From assembly GCA_007844125.1 (NCBI GenBank), contig CM017571.1, forward strand, positions 26,474,954 to 26,538,953: DNA of 64,000 bases, read 5' to 3'. Source of the stretch: Sinonovacula constricta. Taxonomy: Eukaryota; Mollusca; Bivalvia; Cardiida; Solecurtidae. The position numbers were made by a program, and so were the translations under genes. Under the pieces are notes generated by a model. That model was given only the letters and a program-made list of their open reading frames with translations, ran no database searches and was not told where the DNA came from. The first letter of the stretch is position 1; each line of letters begins with the position of its first letter. Below are positions 44,998 to 57,090 of this stretch, one piece after another.

Positions 44998-45427
44998 GCT
45001 AAGATGCTAAGATGCAATGTCCGTGATGTAGCGAGTCTATATTTAGTAAAACTTGTCAAATATTATACTCGGTATAGTGCGTACGTAGTACGTAGTTTTT
45101 AAACAGAAGCTCATTAAAATGTGCAGATTTTGGATGAAACAGATTCAACTAAACTAAAAATGAATCCTTCTATTTACTTTTTGATAAAAATTTTACACTC
45201 TACAAGGGGAAAAATGATTGTTGATGGGAAAAGTTTTTCTAGGGAAAGACGCCGACTATCGGCGTCAGTTTGTTAAGGAAAAAAACCCCTGAGTATGAAA
45301 CTTAACATTCTATTAATGCAACTTAGGTATGATTATACTTAATCTTCTAGTCTAATATAGGTATCATACATTGGTAATTATATGACTAGAAAGTTAAGTA
45401 TGACCATACCTATATGACTAGACGTTT

Positions 45428-45685
45428 TCACACAACTGAACAGGCTAGGCTCACATGATTGTCAACCTGCTTTATTTCCCCAGTATAGGATGCAACAAAA
45501 GTAGTTAGCGGTGAGCTGTACTTAAGATCATATTTACATTGGTGAGATATATGGGACTTAGATTCAGAATGCCCCTTTATATTATCGATTCTGAAATCGT
45601 TCGTACCCACAACAAATCTGCATGTCTTACAAAACATAAGATTGCTCTTTTTCTTCAAAATTAAGCCAACTAGATCTAAACTCAT
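45428..45685 (-). pseudogene. Zinc-finger fragment of the copy B transposase
   Basis: The minus-strand ORF contains K-S-N-L-M-F-C-K-T-C-R-F-V-V-G then G-H-S-E-S-K-S-H: C-x2-C..H-x4-H. The upstream phrase F-C-P-K..T-D-E-F seen in copy A (4869-5153) precedes it in a different frame. Confidence 0.65.
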
Positions 45686-46391
45686 CTGTTCATTTTGGAC
45701 AAAACGATCTTATCCGCTTTGTTTTGTCACACAGTTTCATTGAAGCATCTTTGCTCTTTCGTTTCGTACTGTTGTCCGTCTTTTTTTTTCTTTTTTTTTT
45801 GTCGGACTAAAAATCAAACTTAAGTACATTGCTCGTCATTTTTGTGTCGTCTGCGCATAGTGCATTATAAACAAACCGTATTATAGTCTGTTGTTGTAAT
45901 ACTTGAGATCTTAACATTACAGATAGTATTCGTGCTTTTGTATCCCTGGCATTTTTATTTAAATAGTATAATTAATAATAGGACAGTTCCACAAACATTA
46001 GAAAATAAGAAGATAGATGAAGAAATAAGCATTTGTACCCGCTTAGCAATTAGCATTAAGACATTGGATATTTGACAAGTGCGTAGGGGACAAAGCCTCG
46101 TTCTGAAAACGCCAGCCAATAAGTGAACGCATGTCAAGGTTGTTACTATGTATATATACTGCTAAATATAGCACACGGGTTTCCCAAGAAACTGTATCGT
46201 CAAGCATCAATAGCGACCGAGTTTAACCATTATAAATATTTTTTGACTTGATTCATTCATATGTAGATTTTCGGCGAAGTTTGTCCGATTTAGAACATGA
46301 CCAGTCGGTCCAGCTAGCCTAGAACTTAGCTAGACCGAACCAACGAACTACTAGTGAATGTCGTTCGGTCGGTCCTTAATGTCGAACCCTG

Positions 46392-47272
46392 CCAAACATT
46401 CTGATCAAGTTTCGTCAAATTCTGGTCAAAAATAAATAAATCATTTTATCATGCTGTATACGGATGAGACAAAAAAAGCTACGATCTAGGCTGACCATTT
46501 AATCTAGTTATTTATACACACTCTCATGCAGTAGGATGCCTATATTAACGTAGGGGGCTACTACACATGTTATTTATGTTCCATGTTTATTATGTTTGTT
46601 AAATAACTTGTAAATGTTAAAGTCAAATAGGAGTATAATTTATTGGATGTAAATATGTTTATTATTTAAAGAGCTTTATAAACAATTTGTATTTTTATTA
46701 ATAACTTTTGAAACACAATCATTCCCGCTGCAAAAATCTCCCATTCTAACACCCTAATCTCCCTCACTGGGAGCATAAGTGTCCATCTTTGGGACCAAGG
46801 GAAGATCACCTCATGTCTGTGGACCGCTTACACATTCGCTTCCTATTACCTGGCTATGCATGTGTTTCCTAGCATAATCACATTATAGTTACTGTATAAG
46901 TGTTTTCTGAAATCACAACTATAATTTAAAATTCTGGCTTCTGCTTTCATATTCATTCACATTCCATTAAGTTTAACACTAATCAATAGGCATTCACAAT
47001 TAAATTATAATTGAACGATTAAAACTAAGAAAACTTAAATATATTGTGATTTCTAAAACATTAAATGATCAAGTTTTGGGTACGAAACATGCAGGTACGA
47101 AATCGCAATCGATTTAACAAAAATTATGCCAAAATGTTAGCCTCACGTGAATTTTTGCCTGATTAAGTGTTTGTTCAATTGAGCTGTTCTTCCGTTTTGG
47201 TGAAATGCATCATATTTCCACATTGTCAACGTGTAATTTACGGTCAAAGTTATAACTATCGACATACAATCA
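46392..47272. other. Mostly unassigned; starts with a 145-bp-repeat scrap
   Basis: CAAACATTCTGATCAAGTTT at 46394 is a fragment of the 145-bp repeat unit directly abutting the right end of copy B. The remainder is AT-rich with no gene. Confidence 0.45.
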
Positions 47273-49195
47273 TATTGACCATTTCGAAATTACGAAATCT
47301 CGCGCAAATCTCGCTCCGCGAGATTGAGGTCAGGGGGGTTCCGTTTATGTGCTCGCGTGTAAACATAGAACAGATCTCGAGGTGCCACATGCAATTTTTA
47401 CAAGATTCCTAACGATAAAAAGCTCAGACCTGCGTGGCTGACTAATTGGAGAAATGGATACGTTGTCATTTAGCCTTTAGTTCCAATCAAAATTTAAATT
47501 ATCTTCCAAATTATGTCATTTTCAAGACCACCCCCTTCCCCCCACCGCCAAGTCAAGGAAAAAATGATTTAAAGTGCCAAGTATATTTTCCCATAGACCA
47601 GCAGTAAGAAAGGCCTCAAGATGACAATCAAAAGAAAACATAAAAACTATGCCTGGTAAGCTAATCGTTTTTTATTAGCACCCCCTTCCCCACCCAACAG
47701 GCAAAAACCAACCAGAAAACCTTCTTTTATTAAGGTTATTTTGATTTAAAATAAAGTGAATTGTTTACATGAAACTCTCTAATAAAAATTCTGTTTGTGG
47801 TTGAAGAAGAAAAAATGTTTATATTTATATATTCCTTGAGTAATCTGATATCATTTGACTAAAAAACTCCAGGGATACATACTTGAACGTTCTATGCCAA
47901 AATGTGGTCTAAAGTGGGCCCAACAGGGTACTTAATTTTTGTACCCATTTAAAGATAGAAATGAAATAATTTAAAAGATATCGTTTTTTTAAATTCATAT
48001 TATGTTTCTCCATGCGCGTGGGTCCCTTTCATACCATCGTAAAGTTCTACTCAAATTGAATCCCTAATTTTAAGACATGAGCGGACACCCCAACTTATTA
48101 AGCTAATTGGCAGTTTTATGACACCTTGTTTGTCTAGAGGACAGGAAGTGTGACCGTGTTATTGGCGTCTTTTCCCCCTTCGCATCCGCTATGCAGCTGT
48201 GTTTAAAAATGTCACCATATGGCAGTCGTGTGGTATATGACCTTCACCTTTTAAAGAGCAAAATGCATTGACTTACGCGAGGACAACAAAAGGACAAAAC
48301 ACTTAGTCTACAATATCTTTTTTGGCTCATAAAAGGACCCAACGCTATATTTAGCTATAAATTATGCAACACAAATAATGTTTATGTTTGATCACAAACA
48401 TGTATTCTATTTTGCAGTCTGGAACACTGGAAGTCATACTGTAATTTCTGATAGACATAATTTAATAATGAATTTACAGAACCATATATTTTAAATTAAA
48501 ACATTTCTATCTTTAAATGGGTACAAAAATTAAGTACCCTGTAGGGCCCACTTTAGACCACATTTTGGCATAGAACATTCAAGTATGTATCCCTGGAGTT
48601 TTTAGTCAAACACAAATGATATCAGATTACTCAAGGAATATATAAATATAAACATTTTTTCTTCTTCAACCACAAACAGAATTTTTATTAGAGAGTTTCA
48701 TGTAAACAATTCACTTTATTTGAAATCTAAATAACCTTAATAAAAGAAGGTTTTCTGGTTGGTTTTTGCCTGTTGCGTGGGGGAGGGGGTGCTAATCAAA
48801 AACGATTAGCTTACCAGGCATAGTTTTTATGTTTTCTTTTGATTGTCATCTTGAGGCCTTTCTTACTGCTGGTCTATGGGAAAATATACTTGGCACTTTA
48901 AATCATTTTTTCCTTGACTTGGCGGTGGGGGGAAGGGGGTGGTCTTGAAAATGACATAATTTGGAAGATAATTTAAATTTTGATTGGAACTAAAGGCTAA
49001 ATGACAACGTATCCATTTCTCCAATTAGTCAGCCACGCAGGTCTGAGCTTTTTATCGTTAGGAATCTTGTAAAAATTGCATGTGGCACCTCGAGATCTGT
49101 TCTATGTTTACACGCGAGCACATAAACGGAACCCCCCTGACCTCAATCTCGCGAGCGAGATTGCGCGAGATTTCGTAATTTCGAAATGGTCAATA
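47273..49195. mobile_element. Foldback-like element with ~710-bp inverted arms
   Basis: The left arm 47273-47985 and right arm 48485-49195 are inverse copies with only scattered differences visible (for example CACCCAACAGG versus its counterpart near 48772, and the palindromic CGCTCCGCGAG / CTCGCGAGCG). The ~500-bp loop 47986-48484 is unrelated. Outer ends read TATTGACCATTTCG.. / ..CGAAATGGTCAATA, compatible with a TA duplication around TTGACC termini. No transposase ORF is present. If transcribed it would form a long dsRNA hairpin. The superfamily is unknown. Confidence 0.9.
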
Positions 49196-49374
49196 GCTCA
49201 GACACATTTGACCATATTCTATTTCTGTAAACACTAGCAAACACTTATGGCACAAGTATTGTCCAGTTGTTTTGGTGTTTAAAAGTTTCCTTAATATACC
49301 ACACCTATGTCGGCTATAGATTAATGTCTATGATTAAACTGAATATTTTATATTTCTAACCTGCTTCGGAATCA

Positions 49375-49445
49375 TCAAAATGGCTGCCTCTTTTCCCGCG
49401 CTTTCTGTGTTGTTTACAGTCAGCCTCAATCAGTTTCCCGCGATT
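49375..49445. promoter_or_regulatory. Promoter-like patch: YY1-like site plus two E2F consensus motifs
   Basis: AAAATGGCTGCC at 49377 resembles a YY1 core. TTTTCCCGCG at 49391 and TTTCCCGCGA at 49434 are E2F-type sites 43 bp apart, in a GC-richer island in AT-rich sequence. A short ORF of 33 codons starts at the ATG in the YY1-like motif. No linked gene was identified. Confidence 0.35.
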
Positions 49446-52080
49446 TCATATGGCGCGTTGAGTTTTATTTTTCTGGCTTGAACATTTGTTCTCACTTTGT
49501 TTTTTTAACCAGTTTCACTAGCTCTAGACTAAGGAATATTAACAGGCACATAGATTAACTTAATTACGAATATATATCACTACATGATTTTCTGCATATA
49601 CGCATCCTGCAGCACCTGCCACCCCTAATATATAGATTAGGTCTATTCCGTCATCAAAATTATTTATAATAGTTAGTCTTCTTATGCGTTGAAATAATGT
49701 GAGCAGGACCATAAATTTATTTTATTTTAAAAGTTAATATTTTAAGTTATAATACATCAAATATCATTTTTAGTTTACAAAATTTTGACTCCAAGAATAT
49801 CTGACATTACCTCTGAATAATTAATCGTAATCATACATCGCTTACAATGAAGCGCTGGGTGATATCTGTTGTTTTTATTTTATTTTTTAAAATTAAAAAT
49901 TCTTTTCCTGATTTATTAGGTGTACACATCTGTTACTTAGCGTCAAACTTCCATTTTTAACAACCTAAACTATAGTTATTCTTAATTGTATCTGGACGTC
50001 TTTAAAATGATCCTTAACAGAAAACAGCACGATTTGTGTTTATTGGGGTTCAATTCTTTAATTATGCATCCGTGCCTGTACCTATATAGCACATGACCTT
50101 GTAGCAAATAGTAAATAATATGACAGCCCCCAACAAGAACTTGCAGATCTAAAGAAAAATTCCTTTACATAGCTCTACATTTTATTTTTCCCATATTTGC
50201 TGCATAAGGTTTAAAGAATATTTTCTGTTTAAAGGAGATTGTTTCATGTTTTGTTACAGTACTGCTTGTTATTTTTATTTTCTGTTCATATTTTAAGGAC
50301 CATAAAATAATAAAGATGAGCCCATATCAGGGAAATTTTTGTCTTAAGAATCTAAATTGATTATCTGTAAATGTTATCATGATACTTCATTTAAATAAAA
50401 AATGCCATATCAAGACCATATAAAGATCATAATAATAAGTACACAATTATAATTATGCTATTTAGACTCCACCATCTTAGAGTGCACCTTTAGTGAACAT
50501 TTTGACTATTAATAACATACCAATGTATGAGTGTCAACGCAAATTCTGCTGACTGCTAACTAGATATTTCAGCGCTGTGGAATGTTTCACTTTTTCACTT
50601 TATGTAATGATGATGTAATGATCGCACAAGGACTTACAATTCATTGCTGCAGCTTGTATTTGATTTTTCATTATTTAGCCATTATTTCTATTAAAGCAAG
50701 CCTTTGTAAATATTCTTTTTTAACCCAGACCTGCTTGGAGTTCTGAGGAAGATTAAATATACAAAAATATATAGAAATAATTTGAAATTGTTGGATTTTT
50801 TTTTCTTATAACAAGATATTTTTTCAAATTTGAGTACCAGTACACCTTAGAACTGTTTTAAAGGAAATATAGAAAAAAGACAGCTTAAATAACACCATTT
50901 TATTAAAAAGAGATCACTAGCCAAATCCATCCATCTATACATCTACATCAAACTTCTAGGATGTAAAAAACTTACTCATTGCCTGCTTAACAGGATTTAA
51001 TAACTTAAGCGTTATCATAGAATCTGTAATTAACATTTAATAAGGAAAAAAAACCCTAGGAAAAGTAGTTTAAAAACTTATATAATGACTCATTAGTCAT
51101 TAAAACTAGAAAAACTAAAACATTCATTGACTGTTAAAAAAGTGAGGGAAAAAAATTAAAAGTTTAAAAATAAGATTGATACATTTGTTAAACCATTCTT
51201 TTACTGAAAAATTATTTAATTATTCAAATTATTCAATTTAGAAGTGAAAAATTGAAACAAAATAAATAATAATTACCAAAAATGAAAGATCTAATCATCC
51301 CAACAGTGTAAATGTAAACATTAGTTAATATTATCAAAAATCTAAGATCTTGTGTACAATATGCAACAAAATCACTTTCATACCTACAATCACTTTCATC
51401 CCAATAATCTGTAAACAAACAACACATAATTACTGTACTTAATTTCAAACTTTGAAAAATTGTCTCCAAAAACCATGTCTTCCTACTTAGGAACGCAACA
51501 GTCTATGACATGGACTTATAAATAACAGCATGAGTTTAGTTATCCCACCAACATCATGTCAAGTTACATAACACTGTCCTTATGGCACCTTTCTGCATCC
51601 AGGCACAGCCCCTGAAATAGCGGCAAAGGCAACATGAATTTCTATAATACCCAAAAGCCTTTTGAATAAATAAATAAACTTAAACACGTACATCTACATA
51701 TAATGCAATTTATCTTTAAGGAAAGTTTACACATAAGTTCTAAAGGTATACATGGCTGCCATATTGAATGGTGTAGGCGATATGTACACCATAGTAAAAC
51801 AGTACTAATAAAGTTGATCCACATTGTTCAATGAACAAATTGCTTTAACATTGCAGAACTCCTTTGCACAAGTTATCTTTAGCTTTTATTTTTGTTAAAC
51901 TAAGATTTTTTTTATAGTTTGAGATGTTAAGTTTGTGTTTGCTTAACTTTTTTGTTTCACAATTTGTAACAACGATGGAACCATTTTGTTGGTCCTTTTT
52001 TCTTTTGACAATGTTCCTCTTTTGTTTTTTGTTTACTTCAAACTGACAATTATTGTCCTATTGGCGACATCCAGCCAAAT
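49446..52080. other. Unassigned AT-rich stretch
   Basis: No repeat family, RNA gene or splice-bounded ORF is recognised; all ORFs are 60-80 codons of low-complexity composition. Confidence 0.4.
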
Positions 52081-52150
52081 ATTAGTGGAAGACTCGTCAA
52101 GGTTACCATTGCTTAAGTCAGCGACTAACCGCTCAGCCATGGACACCCTA
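52081..52150 (-). repeat. tRNA-Leu/Ser-like pseudogene or SINE head
   Basis: On the minus strand GTGTCCATGGCTGAGCGGTT (A-box-type) is followed by ACTTAAGCAATGG and GACGAGTCTTCC, a B-box-like sequence with an extra base. The acceptor stem does not pair, so it is not a functional tRNA. Confidence 0.45.
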
Positions 52151-52894
52151 AACTATAATCTTTTCTAACATGCAATGAAGAATCTCCATGATAGGTATTT
52201 TGATATATGGTATGTTTTTATAACATTGCACTGACAGCTAATGGTCATGTTGATGATGTCCATTATAAATATGATTCATTTAAACATCTTATTCAAGGGA
52301 AAACATTGCAACATCTATCATCATACAACGTGAGCATGACCATTCATTATAGCATCTTATTTTTTACAATGTAAGTTAACAACACAGTTTATAATAGCTC
52401 AATGAATCAATGTACCGTTTGTCAAAATATTGGGCAGCATCCTCACAGTGGAGACAGACATCAGTGTTGCATTCCATCTAGAACCACATCACATATGAAC
52501 AACATCCTCATATAAGGGGTAGTCTGTAAAAACGGACCTTGATTTAAAATGTATTTCACCCATTAAAAAAATCCTGCTTCTTTATTGATGTCCCTAAAAA
52601 GCTGAAGTCCCTAAATACTCCAGTCTGACCATAAGCTTGAATCCGAGGTCTGCCAGCTGACCACTATAGGTGCGTTGGTAGTTCTACCTCTATCTTTACG
52701 AGACTACATTTGTTTATTTAAAAACCAGAGTAGATACAGATTAAGAAATTATTGATTATTCATACCACACAGACTTGTTTTCTAAATGAGTATTATATTC
52801 TACATTTGTAATATGTTTTAAGTTTGGGGGTTACAGCTTAATTTGGCTTAGAACTACAAGCAAACACTAACTAGTCAGGTTGTTAGGGACTCAG
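52151..52894. other. Unassigned stretch
   Basis: No gene recognised. Confidence 0.4.
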
Positions 52895-54245
52895 CAGCAA
52901 AAAGTACATATCCTGACCAGACAGTTTTCAGCACGAGCCCACTGATCTGGATCCACATTATTTACCTAATCCTGATCAAAATGTATAATTTGCAGGTTGA
53001 GAATTTATTACTATTTATTTACTGTAAAATGCATCAATTGATGTTTTAACTTGAAATTATACATTAGTTACCTAAAAAATGGATAAAGGTAATCTATTGA
53101 AAACATCCTTACCTATTATTTATTGTGTTAAACCACCTGACCTGATGTCCTCTCATAGTGTGAGGAAACCATGTTTAATCTTATATTTCAACCCTACACA
53201 AACTTAACCCATATTAACTCTTATTGTGTTAACATCCAAGCTGAATTCTTTGTTTATTTTGGCATACACATGTATATATTACCAATCATGCAGATCCTGT
53301 TCAAACTACAGCCAACAAGAAACTGGCTGATTTAAATCTTCATTATTTGCCCAAACCTTTACAAATATAATTATAAAGGGTTAATAACCCATTAATTCTA
53401 TGTTAACTTCTAACATTTACATATTATTAGAGACTGTATCAAACAATGCTGACTCTGATCAGATCATCAGTTAAGCTTTCACCTATTTCCTAAACCTAAT
53501 AGTGTAAAGGGACCTTATCACTCCATGATTTAGTACCATCCTTTCTTGTATTTTAAGCACTTCCAATAAGAAACTGCTGCAAGAAGTGCATATCCTGATC
53601 AGACAGCTTCCATTGGGATCTGGCTTATCATGATCTACACTTTTTGCCTAAGCCTGATCAATTTATGTTAAGCAGGCTAAGCGTTAATGACATTTTTATG
53701 AACCATTTATGCATTTCAAAAATCGTTAATGTAGTCATCTTTTCTTCACATTCATTTTATCTCTTGACCAATATAAAACAACTGACTGCAGTCTTGACAA
53801 CAAGTCTTGACAAATGATAAACATGTTTATTATTGAATCTAACTGGCTATTGGCTATTGATTTTTTAGAAAGTTCCTTTTAAGATCACTCATGATTCAGA
53901 AGAGTATGTTTTTGTTAGAACCCAATTAGAACCTATTTTGTGTGTGTGTGTGATCTATCCTAAGCTTCTTCATCCAAAGTACATAGCACTTTTATCCCTT
54001 ACCAAAAAAGCACAGAGTCCAAATCATTCCATGATTTACCACTTTTCTTACTAAGTATATAGCATTCAATATTTAATCTTTAACATGCTACATATATTAT
54101 TATGCCATATTTACTTACAGCTCAATTTAGTGGGAAACAAATCCTATACATATTGATGGAGTCTAAGCTGCAAATAGTGTAGATCCTTATCAGAAAACTC
54201 CCAGAGGGAGCTGGCTGATCTGGATCTGCATTATTTGCCTAAGCC
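52895..54245. repeat. Four degenerate units of a hairpin-type repeat
   Basis: The phrase ATCCTGACCAGACAG..CTGATCTGGATCCACATTATTT..CCTAA occurs at 52905-52975. Decayed versions lie at 53283-53350, 53573-53665 and 54166-54245. Each has inverse halves (TGACCAGA..TCTGGATC) forming a hairpin. They resemble the widespread bivalve motif GATCCTGACCAGACTGC..CTGGTCTGGATC as I remember it. Confidence 0.5.
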
Positions 54246-55930
54246 TGGTAATTATTCTTAACACATGAATGCTAATTTCAGCAAACCACAAATTAAAGAT
54301 ACTGTAGAATTAGTTCCCCTCACATGACTTTATACCCTTCTGATTTACAGTACCTAGCCTTCAATACTTTACCTCAACTTCCCCTCACATGTTTAGCCTG
54401 CTGGCTGTACAGCAGTTACCCAGGGTGTGGCACGAGGAGCCACATGTGAGAGATTTAGGAAACCTGAATGAGAATCATTATTGCCTACCTATACTCATTG
54501 AGATTGCAGCAAATAGACAACAAATCCATTTTCCCAATACAGAGATCCCTTTACACCCCAAAAATGTATAACTTGGCCACTGAAACTCGGTGGTTCTGCT
54601 AAGCAAGATTTATGACAAATCTCAAGCATAATGTACATAAGCCACCTACATGAAGTTGGCCAGCAGAGCGTTAGTGGTTCTTTGTACAAAGATATTGTGG
54701 ATAGTAAGACCTGACCTTTTCACTCAAACTAAATCCTTTACTACAATAACCCCTTCACAATAGTCACCCTTCTACGACATTCACTGCAAAATAGCCTTAT
54801 ACTTCTTGTCATTTAGATTCCTGTCCAAAATCAACAATCTCAACATCTTTACATCCCCCACCTACTCCTCACATGCCATTTGTTGCCTCCACATTTCATT
54901 ACTTCATCCTCACTTGATAACATCTGCTTCAAGTGATCTACCCAATGGATAATTTTCATGCTTAACCTCTCCAACTAATTCATACCCTTCAGAGAATCTC
55001 TCACACACTACATTTCATAACTTCCCTTTCTCCTTACTAACAAATTAAGTTGGCACTTATGATTTATTACTTTTAGTCTACAATTGCTTGCATTATGAAA
55101 CTTAAAACCCTTTAACAAATAGAGGGAATAAAATCTTAAAGGCTAAACTAAACCTAAATTGAAGTCCTAAATATCCTAAATGTTTCCCTCTTTGCTAAAT
55201 ATCCCTAACCTAAAGAATGTACCCCATGAAGTAGGAAACCACTCAAGCAAAGCCCTAAGCCTATAACCTAATAAAGTAGCCTACATCTAATTCACCATGT
55301 CAACAGGCATATCAGCCTCACAAATGAATGCTGTGCGCACAGTCTATTTACCTTACTCTTACTTCGCAAAGGCATGCCGTCGGCGCGATCTTGCCAGCAT
55401 TACTTAACCCTAAATTAACGCATTCTTTGGCCCTAAGATGATGAAAGGCAAGCAAGATATAAATCGGAAAATTCAAATGCGAGGCTTCAGTCCTGTGACA
55501 CAGTTATGAACAAAAAATTTCATGCTTGAGCAGGAAAACCCCTAAATGATGCAAGCAACCACATACCCAAGGTAATTGCACATTAGTGACATATTTGCTA
55601 GCTTAGAGGCAGAGCCGATACAAAAAGCCATTTGAATGGCAGTAAATGCATGAGAGCCACTGATGAATCTGAATTAATTGGAAAAATTAAACATTGAAAA
55701 GATGAAATAATGAAATGAGAATTCAACAAAAGGCATATTTGTTGCAGAAAAAGTCAGAAAAAAGTTCAGATTGTAGCTTTTGGACAGGAAACTAAATGAC
55801 TTAATGTACTTAGCCATACTTTAGTGAGATTTAAATACAGGGCAACTAAGTTATAAGAGCACATGTAAAGCTTGAGACTGAGGTTGATATGAAAAAAATA
55901 CAACATTGCACTATCCATGGTCAACATCTT
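54246..55930. other. Unassigned; possibly the 3' exon of the minus-strand transcript
   Basis: No coding region is recognised. A poly(A)-signal-like AATAAATC on the minus strand lies near 55060, so the last exon of the transcript model starting at 56533 could extend this far. Confidence 0.3.
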
Positions 55931-56533
55931 AGATTGTGCCATCTAGGGTCCTCATCCGGTCATCGTTGATAAGCAATCCGCAACCTTCCCCTGACTTCCC
56001 TTTGTGACACCTTCACTAGACAGTCTTCCTTCAAGGGCCAGATTCACTCAAAGTCAACAGCACCCTTAACCTAACTTGACACACGGACAATGCAGAAGCC
56101 TCAGATCTGCCTAAATGAATCTGCCAAACAGCCTTGCAGCCCCCGCAGACCCACAAGTGAGTATTACGTGCAAAAAAATGATGTTGATACCAGCACTTAA
56201 AATTAAATTGTGAATGTGTGTGAATGCAAATTAAATGGGGTGCAACACCCAAATGCAGACATTGGAAAGATGCAAAACATGTGTTGGCAGAAGATGGAAC
56301 AGACTAAATGAATTTGATGCAAATGGAAAGTAAAAATAAAGAAAACATTAATGAGAAGTGGCTTCAGTTAACAGATCACGAAAACTGTAACCTTCTTAAA
56401 TCTGATGCTTGATGAAACCCTTAAAGCTGCTAACCAAGAGATCATCTAAATATACAGGAAGATGCCAGATCAGAATTTAAGCCCCTCCAGTAGGTCAGGA
56501 TCCAGAAGTTTCTTGCTCCTTACACATTCCAGG
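55931..56533 (-). ncRNA. Start of exon 3 of the minus-strand spliced transcript (end not defined)
   Basis: A strong acceptor (TTTTTCTTTCTGTTTCAG) precedes 56533. The exon sequence CCTGGAATGTG.. has no long ORF continuing from exon 2; the 73-codon ORF at 56031-56252 is not recognised. The downstream boundary is arbitrary here, and a poly(A) signal candidate is near 55060. Confidence 0.4.
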
Positions 56534-56974
56534 CTGAAACAGAAAGAAAAATAAAATAATTATTGGTGTTATAAGAAATTATGCATCTACAATTTACTTT
56601 CATATTTTACAAGAGCTCCACGGCTTAAATTTATTTATGCACAATTGGTTTTGTTTGCATGGTGAGGTTCTTTTGTTGTACATTATGACTTCATGAATAT
56701 CTGTAGTGTACTAAATTATCATGGACCGACAGGTTTTAATGATAGTAAGCAGATTTTTAACTGTAAATACAAAGATAATATTTTGCCTAAGCCATAGCCT
56801 ATCAGAAGGTGATATGCAGGTTATGGGTTTGAAAACGAAAGTGATATGTATGTTCAAAAACTCTACTTATCTCTGTAATCTATGTGACGTCACGAGGATG
56901 CAAATCTGTTCAAAAGGTTTATAGGTCACTAAGGACTGGCTTAGTTGTAAGAAAATAACGTTAAATTGACTTAC

Positions 56975-57090
56975 CAGCTCAGAATGTGTGAAAGGCTCTA
57001 CATCATGTCAACGAAGAACAGCCTGATCTTCTATCGACAGCAGGACGGGAAGAGACGTCATTGTGTACTTTACAGCACACCCGGCAGCCT
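56975..57090 (-). ncRNA. Exon 2 of the minus-strand spliced transcript (116 nt)
   Basis: TTTCTTGTTTTACAG precedes 57090 and GAGCTG|GTAAGTCA follows 56975, both near-consensus. Continuing the exon-1 reading frame, it reads E-A-A-G-C-A-V-K-Y-T-M and stops at TGA at 57008. That is more than 30 nt upstream of the next junction, so the transcript is either non-coding or a target of decay. Confidence 0.55.

Larger units (their letters stand above)
43444..45291 (-). mobile_element. Nested CAGGG element, second family, 1848 bp, 5-bp TSD AGTAT
   Basis: The left end CAGGGTTTTTTTTAGGAACA with GGGGAAGACGC is inverse to GGCGTC..TTAAGGAAAAAAACCCCTG. AGTAT is duplicated (43439-43443, 45292-45296). Copy A at about 4390-4405 shows the unoccupied site (ATCAGTATGAAAC) with AGTAT once, proving both the boundaries and the 5-bp target. 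It encodes minus-strand zinc-finger ORFs (below) and includes a 131-bp palindromic relic of the MULE-like MITE at 44867-44997. Confidence 0.93.
43239..46391 (-). mobile_element. CAGGG-ended hAT5-like element, copy B (3153 bp) with nested CAGGG element
   Basis: CAGGGTTCGACGTTAACTTG at the left and TTAATGTCGAACCCTG at the right are the same termini as copy A (4187-6176). No target duplication is found: the left flank reads AGCAG and the right CCAAA. This implies recombination or a deletion at one flank. It lacks ~190 bp present in copy A (about 4755-4945) and lacks the MULE-like MITE. It carries a 1848-bp element of a different CAGGG family. Confidence 0.88.
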
